Under the pieces are notes generated by a model. It saw only the letters and a program-made list of their open reading frames with translations, was not told the DNA's origin and did no database searches. This document shows positions 1 to 7,352 of a stretch of 16,875 nucleotides of DNA, one piece after another. The stretch comes from Chloroflexota bacterium (GTDB lineage: Bacteria; Chloroflexota; UBA4733): positions 1 to 16,875 of the forward strand of contig JANWJO010000193.1 in assembly GCA_025449435.1 (NCBI GenBank), written 5' to 3'. Made by a program: the position numbers and the translations under genes. Position 1 is the stretch's first letter. The number at the start of each line of letters is the position of its first letter.

Positions 1-1
1 C

Positions 2-1174
2 GTGGATGCACACACTGTGAGCATCACCATCCCGGATGGTGGTGGCTCACGCATGGTATCAGGCGACACGTTCGTCATCGCCACGGGCAGCGAGGTGGCG
101 CAGGTGGGCGACATCGAGTGTGATGGCGTACATATCCTCAACTCGGATTCGGTGCTCACCATGCCCACTATTCCCAAGACCCTCACTGTGGTGGGCGCTG
201 GCGTGATCGGCTGTGAGTACGCCAGCATGTTCGCTGCGCTGGGCACGCGCGTCACGCTCATCGATGCGCGCAACGAACTGTTGCCCTTTGTAGACCGGGA
301 GATCACCGACGAACTCGCGCATCACCTACGCTCGGTGTGGGTCACCCTGTGGCTGGGCGAGAACGTCAAGACCTGTGCCGTCCTGCCCAACGGACATGTG
401 CGCACCGTGCTGGCGTCGGGCAAGGTGATCGTGACCGAGAAGGCGCTTCACACCATCGGCCGGCAAGGGGCGACGGCAGAGCTCAATCTGGCTGCTGCCG
501 GCATTGCCACCGATAAACGGGGGAAGCTCACCGTCAACGAACACTACCAAACCTCGGTGCCCCACATCTACGCGGTGGGCGACGTGGTGGGCTTCCCAGC
601 GCTGGCATCGACCTCGATGGGACAGGGGCGCATTGCAGCGAGCCACGCCGCCAATATGCCGGTGCGCCTGATGCCGGAAGTATTTCCCTACGGTATCTAT
701 TCCGTGCCCGAACTGAGCATGGTGGGCAAGACCGAGGAGGAACTCACCAAGGCCAACGTGCCCTACGAAATCGGCAAGGCCTATTACCGGCATGTGGCGC
801 GCGGGCAGATCATCGGCAATAGCGCAGGCATGCTCAAGCTGATCTTTTCACCCCAAACGCACTACATCCTGGGCGTACACATCATCGGTGAGAACGCCTC
901 CGAACTCATCCACACCGGACAAGCGGTGATGGCGTTGGGCGGCACCGTTGAGTACTTCGTCGACGCCGTGATCAACTATCCAACGCTGAGTGAGTTGTAC
1001 AAGATCGCGGCGCACAACGGGGTGAACCGGCTAGCGGGAGCGTCGGCCGACGTGTTGGGAGACCTGCCGCAAATAACCTCGGTGGTGGCGCACGAGGAAC
1101 GGGTCGAAGCTGCCGCCGCGGTTGCGGTCGCGACCCTGCCAGTTACCGGCGCCAACGGCACGGTGGCGCATTAG
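2..1174 (+). CDS. sthA: Soluble (Si-specific) NAD(P)+ transhydrogenase, 5'-truncated
   Basis: This flavoprotein of the pyridine nucleotide-disulfide oxidoreductase family moves hydride between NADPH and NAD+ in the cytoplasm. The window holds its last 390 residues; the N-terminal FAD-binding GxGxxG lies off the left edge, so position 2 is a frame, not a start. Visible are ATGS (27-30), the NAD(P)-binding VVGAGVIGCEY (63-73), the second FAD motif YAVGDVVG, and the dimerisation domain with KAYYRHVARGQIIG and NYPTLSE. Dihydrolipoamide and glutathione reductases carry a catalytic HPT at the last site; the Asn-Tyr-Pro-Thr form fits SthA and argues against a disulfide reductase. The redox CxxxxC region cannot be inspected. 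About 46 Ala/Val-rich residues follow the usual SthA C-terminus (NGVNRL). The gene ends 22 nt from the convergent nadD-like gene. Confidence 0.88.
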   Translation: MDAHTVSITIPDGGGSRMVSGDTFVIATGSEVAQVGDIECDGVHILNSDSVLTMPTIPKTLTVVGAGVIGCEYASMFAALGTRVTLIDARNELLPFVDREITDELAHHLRSVWVTLWLGENVKTCAVLPNGHVRTVLASGKVIVTEKALHTIGRQGATAELNLAAAGIATDKRGKLTVNEHYQTSVPHIYAVGDVVGFPALASTSMGQGRIAASHAANMPVRLMPEVFPYGIYSVPELSMVGKTEEELTKANVPYEIGKAYYRHVARGQIIGNSAGMLKLIFSPQTHYILGVHIIGENASELIHTGQAVMALGGTVEYFVDAVINYPTLSELYKIAAHNGVNRLAGASADVLGDLPQITSVVAHEERVEAAAAVAVATLPVTGANGTVAH

Positions 1175-1196
1175 GGGAGCAGCACCTGGCCCGCCG

Positions 1197-1934
1197 TTAG
1201 GCATTGGAGCGTGCGTACAGCGCATGGTCGCGCACATAGCTAGCCACACCTGGGGGCAGTAGCGCAGCCACGTCATGGCCGGCAGCCAGTTGGTTTCGCA
1301 CCCACGTCGATGACAGCGTGAGCTCTTCCTGGGTGAGCATATCCAGCGGGAGAAAGCGCACCCGCGAGGCATAGCGAGTATTCTCTGGCCGTCCGAAGAG
1401 AGCCGCAAGGTCCGCTTGATCAGCTCCTTCGCGCGGCGCTACCAGAAAGGTGGCGGCAGCAAATAAGCTATCGAGCGCGCTGTCACGATCGTCGTAGTAG
1501 CGCCGGTCTAGGATCTGCACGATCTTGTCGAAGCCCACCACGAACGTGAGTGCGCTCGGAGCCAGCACCTGGTGCGTCAGCAGCGCTTGATCCACGTACA
1601 GGCCCCGATTCCACACCAGGGCCACTAAGCGCGGCTCGGCACGTGCTTGCAACGCCATCATGGCCAGGCGATGCGCTAGGGGCGCGCCGGTGACCTGCTC
1701 CTTGTTCACGGTGCGCACGCTCAAGGCCAACAGCACGCGGTCGAAACTGCCGGTGGCCAGCGCCGCCAGCGCCAGCCCGCTATGGGCGCGGGTGGGTGGG
1801 TTGAACGAGCCGGGCAGGATGGCGATTCGCTGGCCTGGTTCACAGGTCCCGCCGAACACCAGCAGCGCTGGCGTCGCTGCACCGGCGACCGCAGAGAGGA
1901 GCGCCTCATAGCTCGCGAGCGACTGGCTGTCCAC
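1197..1934 (-). CDS. NadD-like nicotinate/nicotinamide-nucleotide adenylyltransferase
   Basis: This is a nucleotidyltransferase of the HxGH superfamily, of the kind that adenylates nicotinate or nicotinamide mononucleotide to make NAD precursors. From the GTG at 1934 the protein has 245 residues. GSFNPPTRAH (42-51) carries the T/HxxH nucleotide-binding motif, VVGFDK (132-137) matches the substrate loop, and SSTWVR (208-213) is the second conserved motif, usually ISSTxIR. The GTG was chosen because GGAGG lies 7 nt upstream; a longer reading to 2027 would overlap the upstream permease gene by 73 nt and lacks that support. About 38 residues precede the Rossmann core, longer than E. coli NadD. 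It is the last gene of the ABC-transporter operon, starting 20 nt after the permease stop. The family is clear; the exact substrate is not. Confidence 0.8.
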   Translation of the reverse strand: MDSQSLASYEALLSAVAGAATPALLVFGGTCEPGQRIAILPGSFNPPTRAHSGLALAALATGSFDRVLLALSVRTVNKEQVTGAPLAHRLAMMALQARAEPRLVALVWNRGLYVDQALLTHQVLAPSALTFVVGFDKIVQILDRRYYDDRDSALDSLFAAATFLVAPREGADQADLAALFGRPENTRYASRVRFLPLDMLTQEELTLSSTWVRNQLAAGHDVAALLPPGVASYVRDHALYARSNA

Positions 1935-1941
1935 TGCCCTA

Positions 1942-1946
1942 CCTCC
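1942..1946 (-). promoter_or_regulatory. Ribosome binding site of the nadD-like gene
   Basis: GGAGG on the minus strand sits 7 nt before the GTG at 1934, within the 20-nt gap after the permease stop codon. It decides the start of the nadD-like gene. Confidence 0.7.
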
Positions 1947-1954
1947 GCCCGCCA

Positions 1955-2749
1955 CTAGGCTGACGCACCCGTGTAGTGGCGCAGCGCATACCGCCAGAAC
2001 CAGGATGCGACCAGGAACAGCACACACGCCAGTGCCACGGTGCCAGCCACACCCAGCGCGTTAAGGTTGCCGGTCACCGCCTCGACCGGCACGGTGGTGG
2101 CGAACGCGATGGGCACAATGATGGTCAAGAACCAGCGCATCCAGCCCGGATAAATCGTGACGGGGTACCGACCGGCTTGCAGCATCACGCCGAAGATCAC
2201 CAGAATATTGTCGGCGCGAACGATCCAAAAGGTGGTGGTGGCCAGCACCAGACAGAAGCTATACACCAGCACCGCCCCGGCGCCCAGCACGATGACGAAG
2301 GCCACGGCCTCGGAAGGGTCCCACTGCACGCTCAGCCGCCATAGCGCGCCGGTGATGAGCGCCAGCCCCACCACTGCATCGGACAGCCCCCACACCTCCA
2401 CCACCCGGACGCTGGCGAGGACCTGGCTGCTCGCCGGCTTCACCAGCATGTAGTCCAGCGTGCCCAGGCGCACGTCTTCCATCACCTTGCCGAAACTAGG
2501 CTGGATCAGTGTGTTCCACAACCCACTGAACACAAACCACACCCCCAGCACTGCCACGATCTCCGGAGCGGTCCAGCCGGCCAGCGTGCTGGTGTTACTG
2601 AAGATGAGCGCGAGGTTCGCAGCGTTGGTGCCCAGATTGATCAGGGAGCGCAGGACCGCCATAACAAAGTTGGCACGGTACTGCAACTCGAAGGCCAGGT
2701 TCACTACGAAGTAGGTGCGCAGCAAGCGCACCAAGCTGATGGCGGTCAT
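1955..2749 (-). CDS. ABC-2 type transporter permease (COG3694/DUF990-like)
   Basis: Integral membrane subunit, 264 residues, of a three-gene ABC-2 exporter. Hydrophobic segments with about six predicted membrane spans include LALIFSNTS, IVAVLGVWFVFSGLW, VVGLALITGALW, FVIVLGAGAVLVYSFCLVL, FLTIIVPIAFATT and VALACVLFLVASWFW. The soluble stretch FGKVMEDVRLGTLDYMLVKP (residues 86-105) is typical of this permease family, where it contacts the ATPase. In many bacteria COG4586 (ATPase), COG4587 and COG3694 occur as a fixed triad, and all three are present here in that order. The ATG at 2749 lies 3 nt after the stop of the preceding permease, so translation is probably coupled. The substrate of this family is mostly unknown and nothing here reveals it. 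Confidence 0.82.
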   Translation of the reverse strand: MTAISLVRLLRTYFVVNLAFELQYRANFVMAVLRSLINLGTNAANLALIFSNTSTLAGWTAPEIVAVLGVWFVFSGLWNTLIQPSFGKVMEDVRLGTLDYMLVKPASSQVLASVRVVEVWGLSDAVVGLALITGALWRLSVQWDPSEAVAFVIVLGAGAVLVYSFCLVLATTTFWIVRADNILVIFGVMLQAGRYPVTIYPGWMRWFLTIIVPIAFATTVPVEAVTGNLNALGVAGTVALACVLFLVASWFWRYALRHYTGASA

Positions 2750-2752
2750 GCT

Positions 2753-3541
2753 TCACGCTCCCACAGCGCCGTAGGCGCGAATGGCCCGCTGCCACACCAA
2801 GCGGAAAGCCAGCAGCGCCACGGCGAGCCAGGCGAGTTCAAGGGCGAAGCCCTGCACGATATCGGCAGGCGCGAGGCGCCCCAACGCCAGCTCGGTGGGA
2901 AAGGCCACCATACAGCGGAAGGGGAGCACCAACGCCACGGCGTACACCGGTGGCGGCAAGATGGCGAGCGGCATCCAGTACCCAGATAGAAACATCAGCA
3001 GCGCGTTGTAGATATCGTTGAACGCACCGATACGTGTGGTCCAGAAGGCGACGCAAGCGAAGGTGTATTCCACGATAAAGCGCATGATGGCGGCCAGAAG
3101 CACGGCTGGCAGCGCGAGAAGCAAACTGCCAATGTTAGTGTTCCACACCGGCTGGAACGCGAGGTCGAGCACGACGAAGGTGGGGATCACCGTTGCCAGC
3201 GTCACGACCTTGTAGCCAATGTTATCGGCGACAGAGGCGTGGATCGGCAGCAGCGGTTTGAGCAGTTGCGGCGACAGCGTGCCGTTGCGGATCTGAAATT
3301 CAAAGTCGAAGTAGACCCAGGTGAACGTCACGTGCTCGACGACCATGGCAACAAGAAAGTAGGCGGCGAAATCGCCGCTGGTGTAGCCGTGTACGGTATT
3401 GGCCCCGGCGACGGCCCGCCACACCACAATGGTCATAATGGTGGGGATGAACAGGGTGATCATCCAGATGAGGGCGGCCACGCGATATTGAAACTGCAGC
3501 GCAATGCGCGTGCGCATGTACACAGCGTAGACACCGATCAT
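2753..3541 (-). CDS. ABC-2 type transporter permease (COG4587-like)
   Basis: Second membrane subunit of the exporter, 262 residues, with about six hydrophobic segments, for example ALIWMITLFIPTIMTIVVW near the N-terminus and LAWLAVALLAFRLVW near the C-terminus. The stretch FEFQIRNGTLSPQLLKPLLP (residues 80-99) matches the cytoplasmic loop of the partner permease, where RxGxLxxxLxKP recurs. The ATG at 3541 overlaps the TGA of the ATPase gene as ATGA, which supports translational coupling and fixes the start. The paired permeases probably form a heterodimer on an ATPase dimer. The substrate is unknown. Confidence 0.82.
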   Translation of the reverse strand: MIGVYAVYMRTRIALQFQYRVAALIWMITLFIPTIMTIVVWRAVAGANTVHGYTSGDFAAYFLVAMVVEHVTFTWVYFDFEFQIRNGTLSPQLLKPLLPIHASVADNIGYKVVTLATVIPTFVVLDLAFQPVWNTNIGSLLLALPAVLLAAIMRFIVEYTFACVAFWTTRIGAFNDIYNALLMFLSGYWMPLAILPPPVYAVALVLPFRCMVAFPTELALGRLAPADIVQGFALELAWLAVALLAFRLVWQRAIRAYGAVGA

Positions 3542-4524
3542 AGCGGTGCGCCCTGTTGAAACACCTGATCGATCACATCCTCGATCGGCGGGTCCTCGAT
3601 GGTGAGGTCCACCACCGGCAGCTCGGACAGGATGCGCGCGGTGCGCTGGGCGGCTTCATCTTTGGGGATGCGTAAGCGTATCTTGCCCTCCTCGTCAGGC
3701 AGCAGTTCACCATAGGTTTGCCAGAATGCCGCTGGCCGCGTGTCGTCCTCCAGGTCCAGCCGTACCAGCTTGAACGGCGCGAGCCGATCGGCCAGGCCAC
3801 TGAGCGCGCCATCGTACAGGAGGCGCCCCTGGTGGATGACGATCACCCGCTTGGCCAGCGCGGTGACATCGGCCATGTAGTGGCTTGTGAGCAGTACGGT
3901 AGCGCCGACGCGCTGGTTGTATTCCCGGATGAAGTTGCGGATGCGCCCCTGCGCGGTCACGTCCAGGCCAATAGTGGGCTCATCGAGGAACAGCACCCGT
4001 GGCCGGTGCAACAGTGCGGCAGCAAACTCGCACTTCATGCGCTCGCCCAGTGACAGCTGGCGCACTTGCTTGCCGAGTAGCGCGCTCAAGTCGAGCAACT
4101 CCGTGAGTTCGTCCAGGGTCTGCTGGTAGGTCGCCAGCGGCAGCTTGTAGATGGCGCGGTTGATCAGCAGGCTATCGATGGCTGGCAAGTCCCATAGCAT
4201 CTGCTGGCGCTGCCCCATGACCAACGTCATCTGGCGCAGGTAGTCGTGCGGTCGTTTCCAGGGCGTAAAACCGAGCACAGTAGCGCTGCCCGCATTAGGA
4301 TGCAGCAGCCCGGCCAGCATCTTGAGTGTGGTGGTCTTGCCAGCGCCATTCGGACCCAGAAAGCCCACCATCTCACCGGGCTCGATCCGGAAGCTCACGT
4401 TATCCACCGCACGCACCTCGCGTTGTTTGCGGCGGACCGCCCCGCGCAAGGCAGCGCCCAGGCCACCAGTTCGCTCACCCACTAGGTAGGTTTTGCTGAG
4501 CCCTTGCACTACGATGTCATCCAC
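3538..4524 (-). CDS. ABC-2 type transporter ATP-binding protein (COG4586-like)
   Basis: ATPase subunit, 328 residues, that would power the two permeases encoded directly downstream. All nucleotide-binding motifs are intact: Walker A GPNGAGKTTT (57-66), Q-loop in GQRQQMLWDLP (104-114), signature LSLGE (157-161), Walker B VLFLDEP (177-183) and the H-loop His215 in TSHYM. About 100 residues follow the ATPase core and end in DPPIEDVI, a tail usual in this subfamily. The GTG at 4524 gives MDDIVVQGLSKTY, the expected N-terminus; the Shine-Dalgarno is poor there (a G-run lies too far upstream), so a slightly different start is possible. First gene of the operon, divergent from the RAD52-family gene across 176 nt. 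Confidence 0.87.
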   Translation of the reverse strand: MDDIVVQGLSKTYLVGERTGGLGAALRGAVRRKQREVRAVDNVSFRIEPGEMVGFLGPNGAGKTTTLKMLAGLLHPNAGSATVLGFTPWKRPHDYLRQMTLVMGQRQQMLWDLPAIDSLLINRAIYKLPLATYQQTLDELTELLDLSALLGKQVRQLSLGERMKCEFAAALLHRPRVLFLDEPTIGLDVTAQGRIRNFIREYNQRVGATVLLTSHYMADVTALAKRVIVIHQGRLLYDGALSGLADRLAPFKLVRLDLEDDTRPAAFWQTYGELLPDEEGKIRLRIPKDEAAQRTARILSELPVVDLTIEDPPIEDVIDQVFQQGAPL

Positions 4525-4621
4525 AGAACATGTGTCCCATTCCCCCCACCGCCGAGACTACCACCAGAGGGGTAGCGGCCAAAAGAACCACACAATGCGC
4601 AGCACTGTTGGGCCCAAGGGC

Positions 4622-4651
4622 TTGCCATGCGGGCATAGCGTACCGTATACT
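4622..4651 (+). promoter_or_regulatory. Sigma-70-type promoter of the RAD52-family gene
   Basis: TTGCCA (4622-4627) and TATACT (4646-4651) each match five of six bases of the -35 and -10 consensus, with an 18-nt spacer. Transcription would start near 4658, about 43 nt before the ATG at 4701. The -10 abuts and overlaps the GAAC-N4-GTTC palindrome at 4650-4667, so a repressor bound there would block the promoter. The elements are read from sequence; the start site is inferred. Confidence 0.62.
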
Positions 4652-4674
4652 AGAACATCAGTTCTAGAAGAACT
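4650..4674 (+). promoter_or_regulatory. Probable LexA operator (SOS box), with an overlapping second half-site
   Basis: CTAGAACATCAGTTCTAG (4650-4667) is a perfect inverted repeat with 7-nt arms around a 4-nt spacer. Its core GAAC-N4-GTTC is the well-known Gram-positive LexA box core. A third half-site AGAACT (4669-4674) also pairs with the shared AGTTCT (4660-4665) around a 3-nt spacer. The site overlaps the -10 element and the likely start point of a DNA-repair gene, the normal position for an SOS operator. No lexA gene is in the window, so the binding protein is inferred. Confidence 0.68.
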
Positions 4675-4700
4675 GCGGATCGGCCGGAAAGGAACCAACG

Positions 4701-5333
4701 ATGACATTCTCAGCACAGCAACTGGACAAGCTCGGCGCCCGCATCGATGAGTCGCGCGTGCACACGCGCATGAAGAACCGCATCGAGTTGCGCTATCTGG
4801 AGGGGCACGACGTCATCGAGACGGCCAACGACATCTTCGGCTATCACGCATGGTCGTACAAGGTGACGCGCCTGGAGAACACCGCTGGCGTGTGGATGGC
4901 AACGGTACAACTCACGGTCACCTCGCCGGAAGGCGACCTCACGGTGCGTGAGGATGTGGGCGTCGGCTTGCCGTGGGCGTCGCGCGAGCAGGACGTCCCC
5001 TCGCTGGACAGCCAGGAAATGGCGATCAAAGGTGCGGTTACCGATGCGTTGAAGCGGGCGCTGCGCACGTTTGGTAATGCTTTCGGTAATAGCTTGTACG
5101 ACAAGAGCGAGGCCGTTGCGCCGGCGGTGCGGGATGAGCAGCCTCCCGCGCTAGCGATCGCTGGGAACAGCGAAACGGAGCAGCGATCAGAAGCGAATCG
5201 CTGCCCTTCCTGTGACCAGCCGATGGTGCTGCGCAATGGCACCACGCGCGACGGGCGGCCGTATAGCGCCTGGTTCTGCTCGTCCAAATGCGGCCAGCAG
5301 CCAATCTGGCTGACCAGTCGCAAGGCCAGCTAG
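4701..5333 (+). CDS. RAD52-family DNA annealing protein with C-terminal zinc ribbon
   Basis: Predicted recombination mediator of the Rad52/22 family, which binds single-stranded DNA and anneals complementary strands. The 210-residue protein starts with the family core: RVHTRMKNRIELRYLEGHDV (19-38), then NDIFGYHAWSYKV, and the hallmark VTDALKRALRTFGNAFGNSL (113-132) followed by YDK. After a linker rich in Ala, Glu and Pro comes a zinc ribbon with Cys168, Cys171, Cys193 and Cys197 (CPSC, then CSSKC). The ATG at 4701 has AAGGA 7 nt upstream. The promoter carries a LexA-type box, so DNA damage probably induces it. It ends 5 nt before the convergent LysM gene. No phage genes surround it, although many bacterial relatives are phage-encoded. 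The role of the zinc ribbon is unknown; extra DNA binding is the simplest guess. Confidence 0.85.
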   Translation: MTFSAQQLDKLGARIDESRVHTRMKNRIELRYLEGHDVIETANDIFGYHAWSYKVTRLENTAGVWMATVQLTVTSPEGDLTVREDVGVGLPWASREQDVPSLDSQEMAIKGAVTDALKRALRTFGNAFGNSLYDKSEAVAPAVRDEQPPALAIAGNSETEQRSEANRCPSCDQPMVLRNGTTRDGRPYSAWFCSSKCGQQPIWLTSRKAS

Positions 5334-5338
5334 CGCGC

Positions 5339-5548
5339 CTATTCTTTGCCCGGCAGTAGCAGGTCGGTGCCAACGTTGAGGTAGCCGGGGTCATCTATGC
5401 GCCAGGCATTGGCTTTGTAGATGACCTCCCACTTCCCCTCATCGCCATATTCGCGCAGCGCGATTTTGCGAAGGGTATCGCCGGGCTGCGACTTGATTGT
5501 CTTGCCTTTTGTGGGCGCTTCTTTTTTCTTGCCCAGCCCAAATGGCAT
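5339..5548 (-). CDS. Small LysM-domain protein, 69 residues
   Basis: This is almost nothing but one LysM module. A short basic head (MPFGLGKKKEAPTKGK) is followed by SQPGDTLRKIALREYGDEGK, then WEVIYKANAWRIDDP and NVGTDLLLPGKE. LysM modules bind N-acetylglucosamine-containing glycans such as peptidoglycan. There is no signal peptide or membrane segment, so either it is cytoplasmic with another role or it leaves the cell by an unrecognised route. The ATG at 5548 has AGGAG 6 nt upstream. It converges on the RAD52-family gene with a 5-nt gap and no visible terminator. Similar stand-alone LysM proteins exist in Chloroflexota and Actinobacteria (from memory); their role is not established. Confidence 0.82.
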   Translation of the reverse strand: MPFGLGKKKEAPTKGKTIKSQPGDTLRKIALREYGDEGKWEVIYKANAWRIDDPGYLNVGTDLLLPGKE

Positions 5549-5647
5549 GACCGGCTCCTCTCCAACGCGCTGGCCTTTCCGAAACGGCGGCCCGAGCGCA
5601 CGACGATGGTGCCTGCTGTGCCGGCGTCCGTCCGGAGCACGGTGGCG

Positions 5648-5676
5648 AGTCTACCAGTGTTAGCCTATACTCGCAA
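5648..5676 (-). promoter_or_regulatory. Candidate promoter of the small LysM gene
   Basis: On the minus strand TTGCGA (5676-5671) and TAGACT (5653-5648) are separated by exactly 17 nt, giving a start near 5641 and a leader of about 90 nt. Each hexamer matches four of six consensus bases. The 238-nt divergent gap (5549-5786) must also hold the exporter promoter. TATACT at 5666-5671 on the plus strand is a possible -10, but no good -35 precedes it. Confidence 0.35.
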
Positions 5677-5786
5677 GCGCATCGTGCTCGCGGGCTCCAG
5701 CGGCACCACCTGCCCCTGCAGCGTGACCAGCACTCCTACGGTACCCTAGGCGTTTGAACATTGGCAATTAGTGGAGAGAAATAGGT

Positions 5787-7340
5787 ATGGCCCCGGCCGC
5801 ACAGACCGGTCCGGCTCAAATGAGCAATCAGCGCAAGGCGGTCATCTTCGTCGCCATCATGCTCGCCACCTTCCTGACTGCGATGGAGGCGACGGTGGTG
5901 AGCACCGCTATGCCAACGATCATCGGTGACCTGCAAGGTATCAGTCTGTACGCCTGGGTGTTCTCCGCGTACCTACTCGCTTCGACGGCCACAGTGCCGC
6001 TGTACGGACGTCTGGCCGACATGATCGGCCGCAAGCCGGTGATGCTGGCAGGCATCTTTGTGTTCCTGGTAGGGTCAGCATTGTCGGGTCAAGCCCGCAC
6101 GATGCCCGAGCTCATCATCTTTCGCGGGTTGCAGGGCCTGGGTGCTGGGGCTGTTCAACCGATGGTATTCACCATCCTGGGCGATATGTTTACGCTGCAG
6201 CAGCGCGCGCGCGTCCAGGGGTTTACCAGTGCGGTGTGGGGCTCGTCGAGCGTGGTTGGGCCCGCTTTGGGGGCCCTGATCACACAGTCCATCGGCTGGC
6301 GTTGGGTGTTCTACGTCAACGTGCCATTTGGCACCGTGGCGATGCTGATCCTGTGGCAGGCACTGCAAGAGCATCGCGTCCAGCGGCAGCACGTACTGGA
6401 TATCCCCGGCGCGGTGGCGCTCACTACTGGCATTTCTTTACTCTTGCTCGGCATGCTCAACGGTGGGCAGCAGGGCACGATCGACCCGCCGTTCATAGCG
6501 TTGGGCTTGGTGCTGCTCGCCGTGTTTATCGCCATCGAGATGCGGGCCAAAGAGCCCCTGCTGCCCCTGTCGATCTTCCGGGAGCCCTTCATCGCCGTGC
6601 CCTGCATTGCCGGCCTACTGACCGGCGCCGTGCAGTTTGGTATTTCCTCGTATGTGCCACTGTTCGTCCAGGGCGTGCAACTCGGCTCCGCCGGTGATTC
6701 GGGGAAGGTGCTAGGGTCGCTGTCTATCGGCTGGCCGCTGGCCTCCTTCATCTCTCCGCGCCTGTTGCTGCGATTCGGCTTCCGGCCGGTGGCCATCATC
6801 GGCACAGCGTGCATCAGCATCGGCACCATTTTGTTGCTCGGCTATCAAGTGGGCACGCCAGGATGGTTTATGGTGGCCAACCTGTTCGTGCTGGGCGTCG
6901 GGCTGGGCTTTAGCAGCAACGCCTTCCTGTTGGCGGCACAAAACGCGGTCGGTTGGGACCGGCGAGGCGTGGTGACGGCCTCGGTGCAGTTTACGCGCAC
7001 CATTGGTGGCACCCTGGGCGTGGCCCTGCTGGGCGCCGTGCTCAATGCTGGCATGCGCACCACGCTCGCGGCAGCCGGAACGTCGGACCCTAACGCTATC
7101 CTCAACCCGGCCATTCGCAACACGCTACCTGCCTCGGCAGTGCACACAATTCAGGCGGGGCTGTCGTCCGGCCTCCATCAGGTGTACTTGTTGCTGGCCA
7201 TCGCGGCGGTGCTCGGTGCTGGCGCCGCGCTGTTTTTTCCGGCCGGCAAGGCGACCTCAACGCCACCCGCTGCCCCGCGACGGGAGCCGGAAACGGCCGC
7301 TACGCCCGTGCCAGCGGTCACCGCCGAGGCCGTACACTAG
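5787..7340 (+). CDS. DHA2-family MFS multidrug exporter, 14 TM
   Basis: Proton-driven exporter of the EmrB/QacA (DHA2) branch of the major facilitator superfamily, 517 residues. After a short polar head, the first membrane segment carries TFLTAMEATVVSTAMPTI, typical of the branch. Motif A, GRLADMIGRKPV, lies between segments 2 and 3; GLQGLGAGAVQPM lies in segment 4; and motif C, GSSSVVGPALGALI, in segment 5 marks drug:H+ antiporters. Hydrophobic segments run to about residue 480, followed by a disordered Pro/Ala/Glu-rich tail. The ATG at 5787 has GGAGA about 9 nt upstream; an internal ATG at residue 12 is possible. It stands alone, 12 nt from the convergent phosphotransferase gene. No regulator is adjacent. 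The substrate is not predictable. Confidence 0.87.
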   Translation: MAPAAQTGPAQMSNQRKAVIFVAIMLATFLTAMEATVVSTAMPTIIGDLQGISLYAWVFSAYLLASTATVPLYGRLADMIGRKPVMLAGIFVFLVGSALSGQARTMPELIIFRGLQGLGAGAVQPMVFTILGDMFTLQQRARVQGFTSAVWGSSSVVGPALGALITQSIGWRWVFYVNVPFGTVAMLILWQALQEHRVQRQHVLDIPGAVALTTGISLLLLGMLNGGQQGTIDPPFIALGLVLLAVFIAIEMRAKEPLLPLSIFREPFIAVPCIAGLLTGAVQFGISSYVPLFVQGVQLGSAGDSGKVLGSLSIGWPLASFISPRLLLRFGFRPVAIIGTACISIGTILLLGYQVGTPGWFMVANLFVLGVGLGFSSNAFLLAAQNAVGWDRRGVVTASVQFTRTIGGTLGVALLGAVLNAGMRTTLAAAGTSDPNAILNPAIRNTLPASAVHTIQAGLSSGLHQVYLLLAIAAVLGAGAALFFPAGKATSTPPAAPRREPETAATPVPAVTAEAVH

Positions 7341-7352
7341 CGCGTCAATCTG

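Noticed and set aside
326..793. Minus-strand open frame (155 codons) within the transhydrogenase
   Set aside because: It lies wholly opposite the conserved NAD- and FAD-binding core of the transhydrogenase; the translation has no recognisable features.
1175..1196. Intrinsic terminator between the transhydrogenase and nadD-like genes
   Set aside because: No stem with a T-run is visible in the 22 nt; the same holds for the other convergent junctions.
1935..2027. Longer start for the nadD-like gene
   Set aside because: It would overlap the permease gene by 73 nt, while the GTG at 1934 has GGAGG at ideal spacing.
4608..4617. TTGGGCCCAA palindrome in the RAD52/ABC divergent gap
   Set aside because: It is a single 10-bp GC-rich palindrome without a second copy or a promoter it would control; chance is a sufficient explanation.
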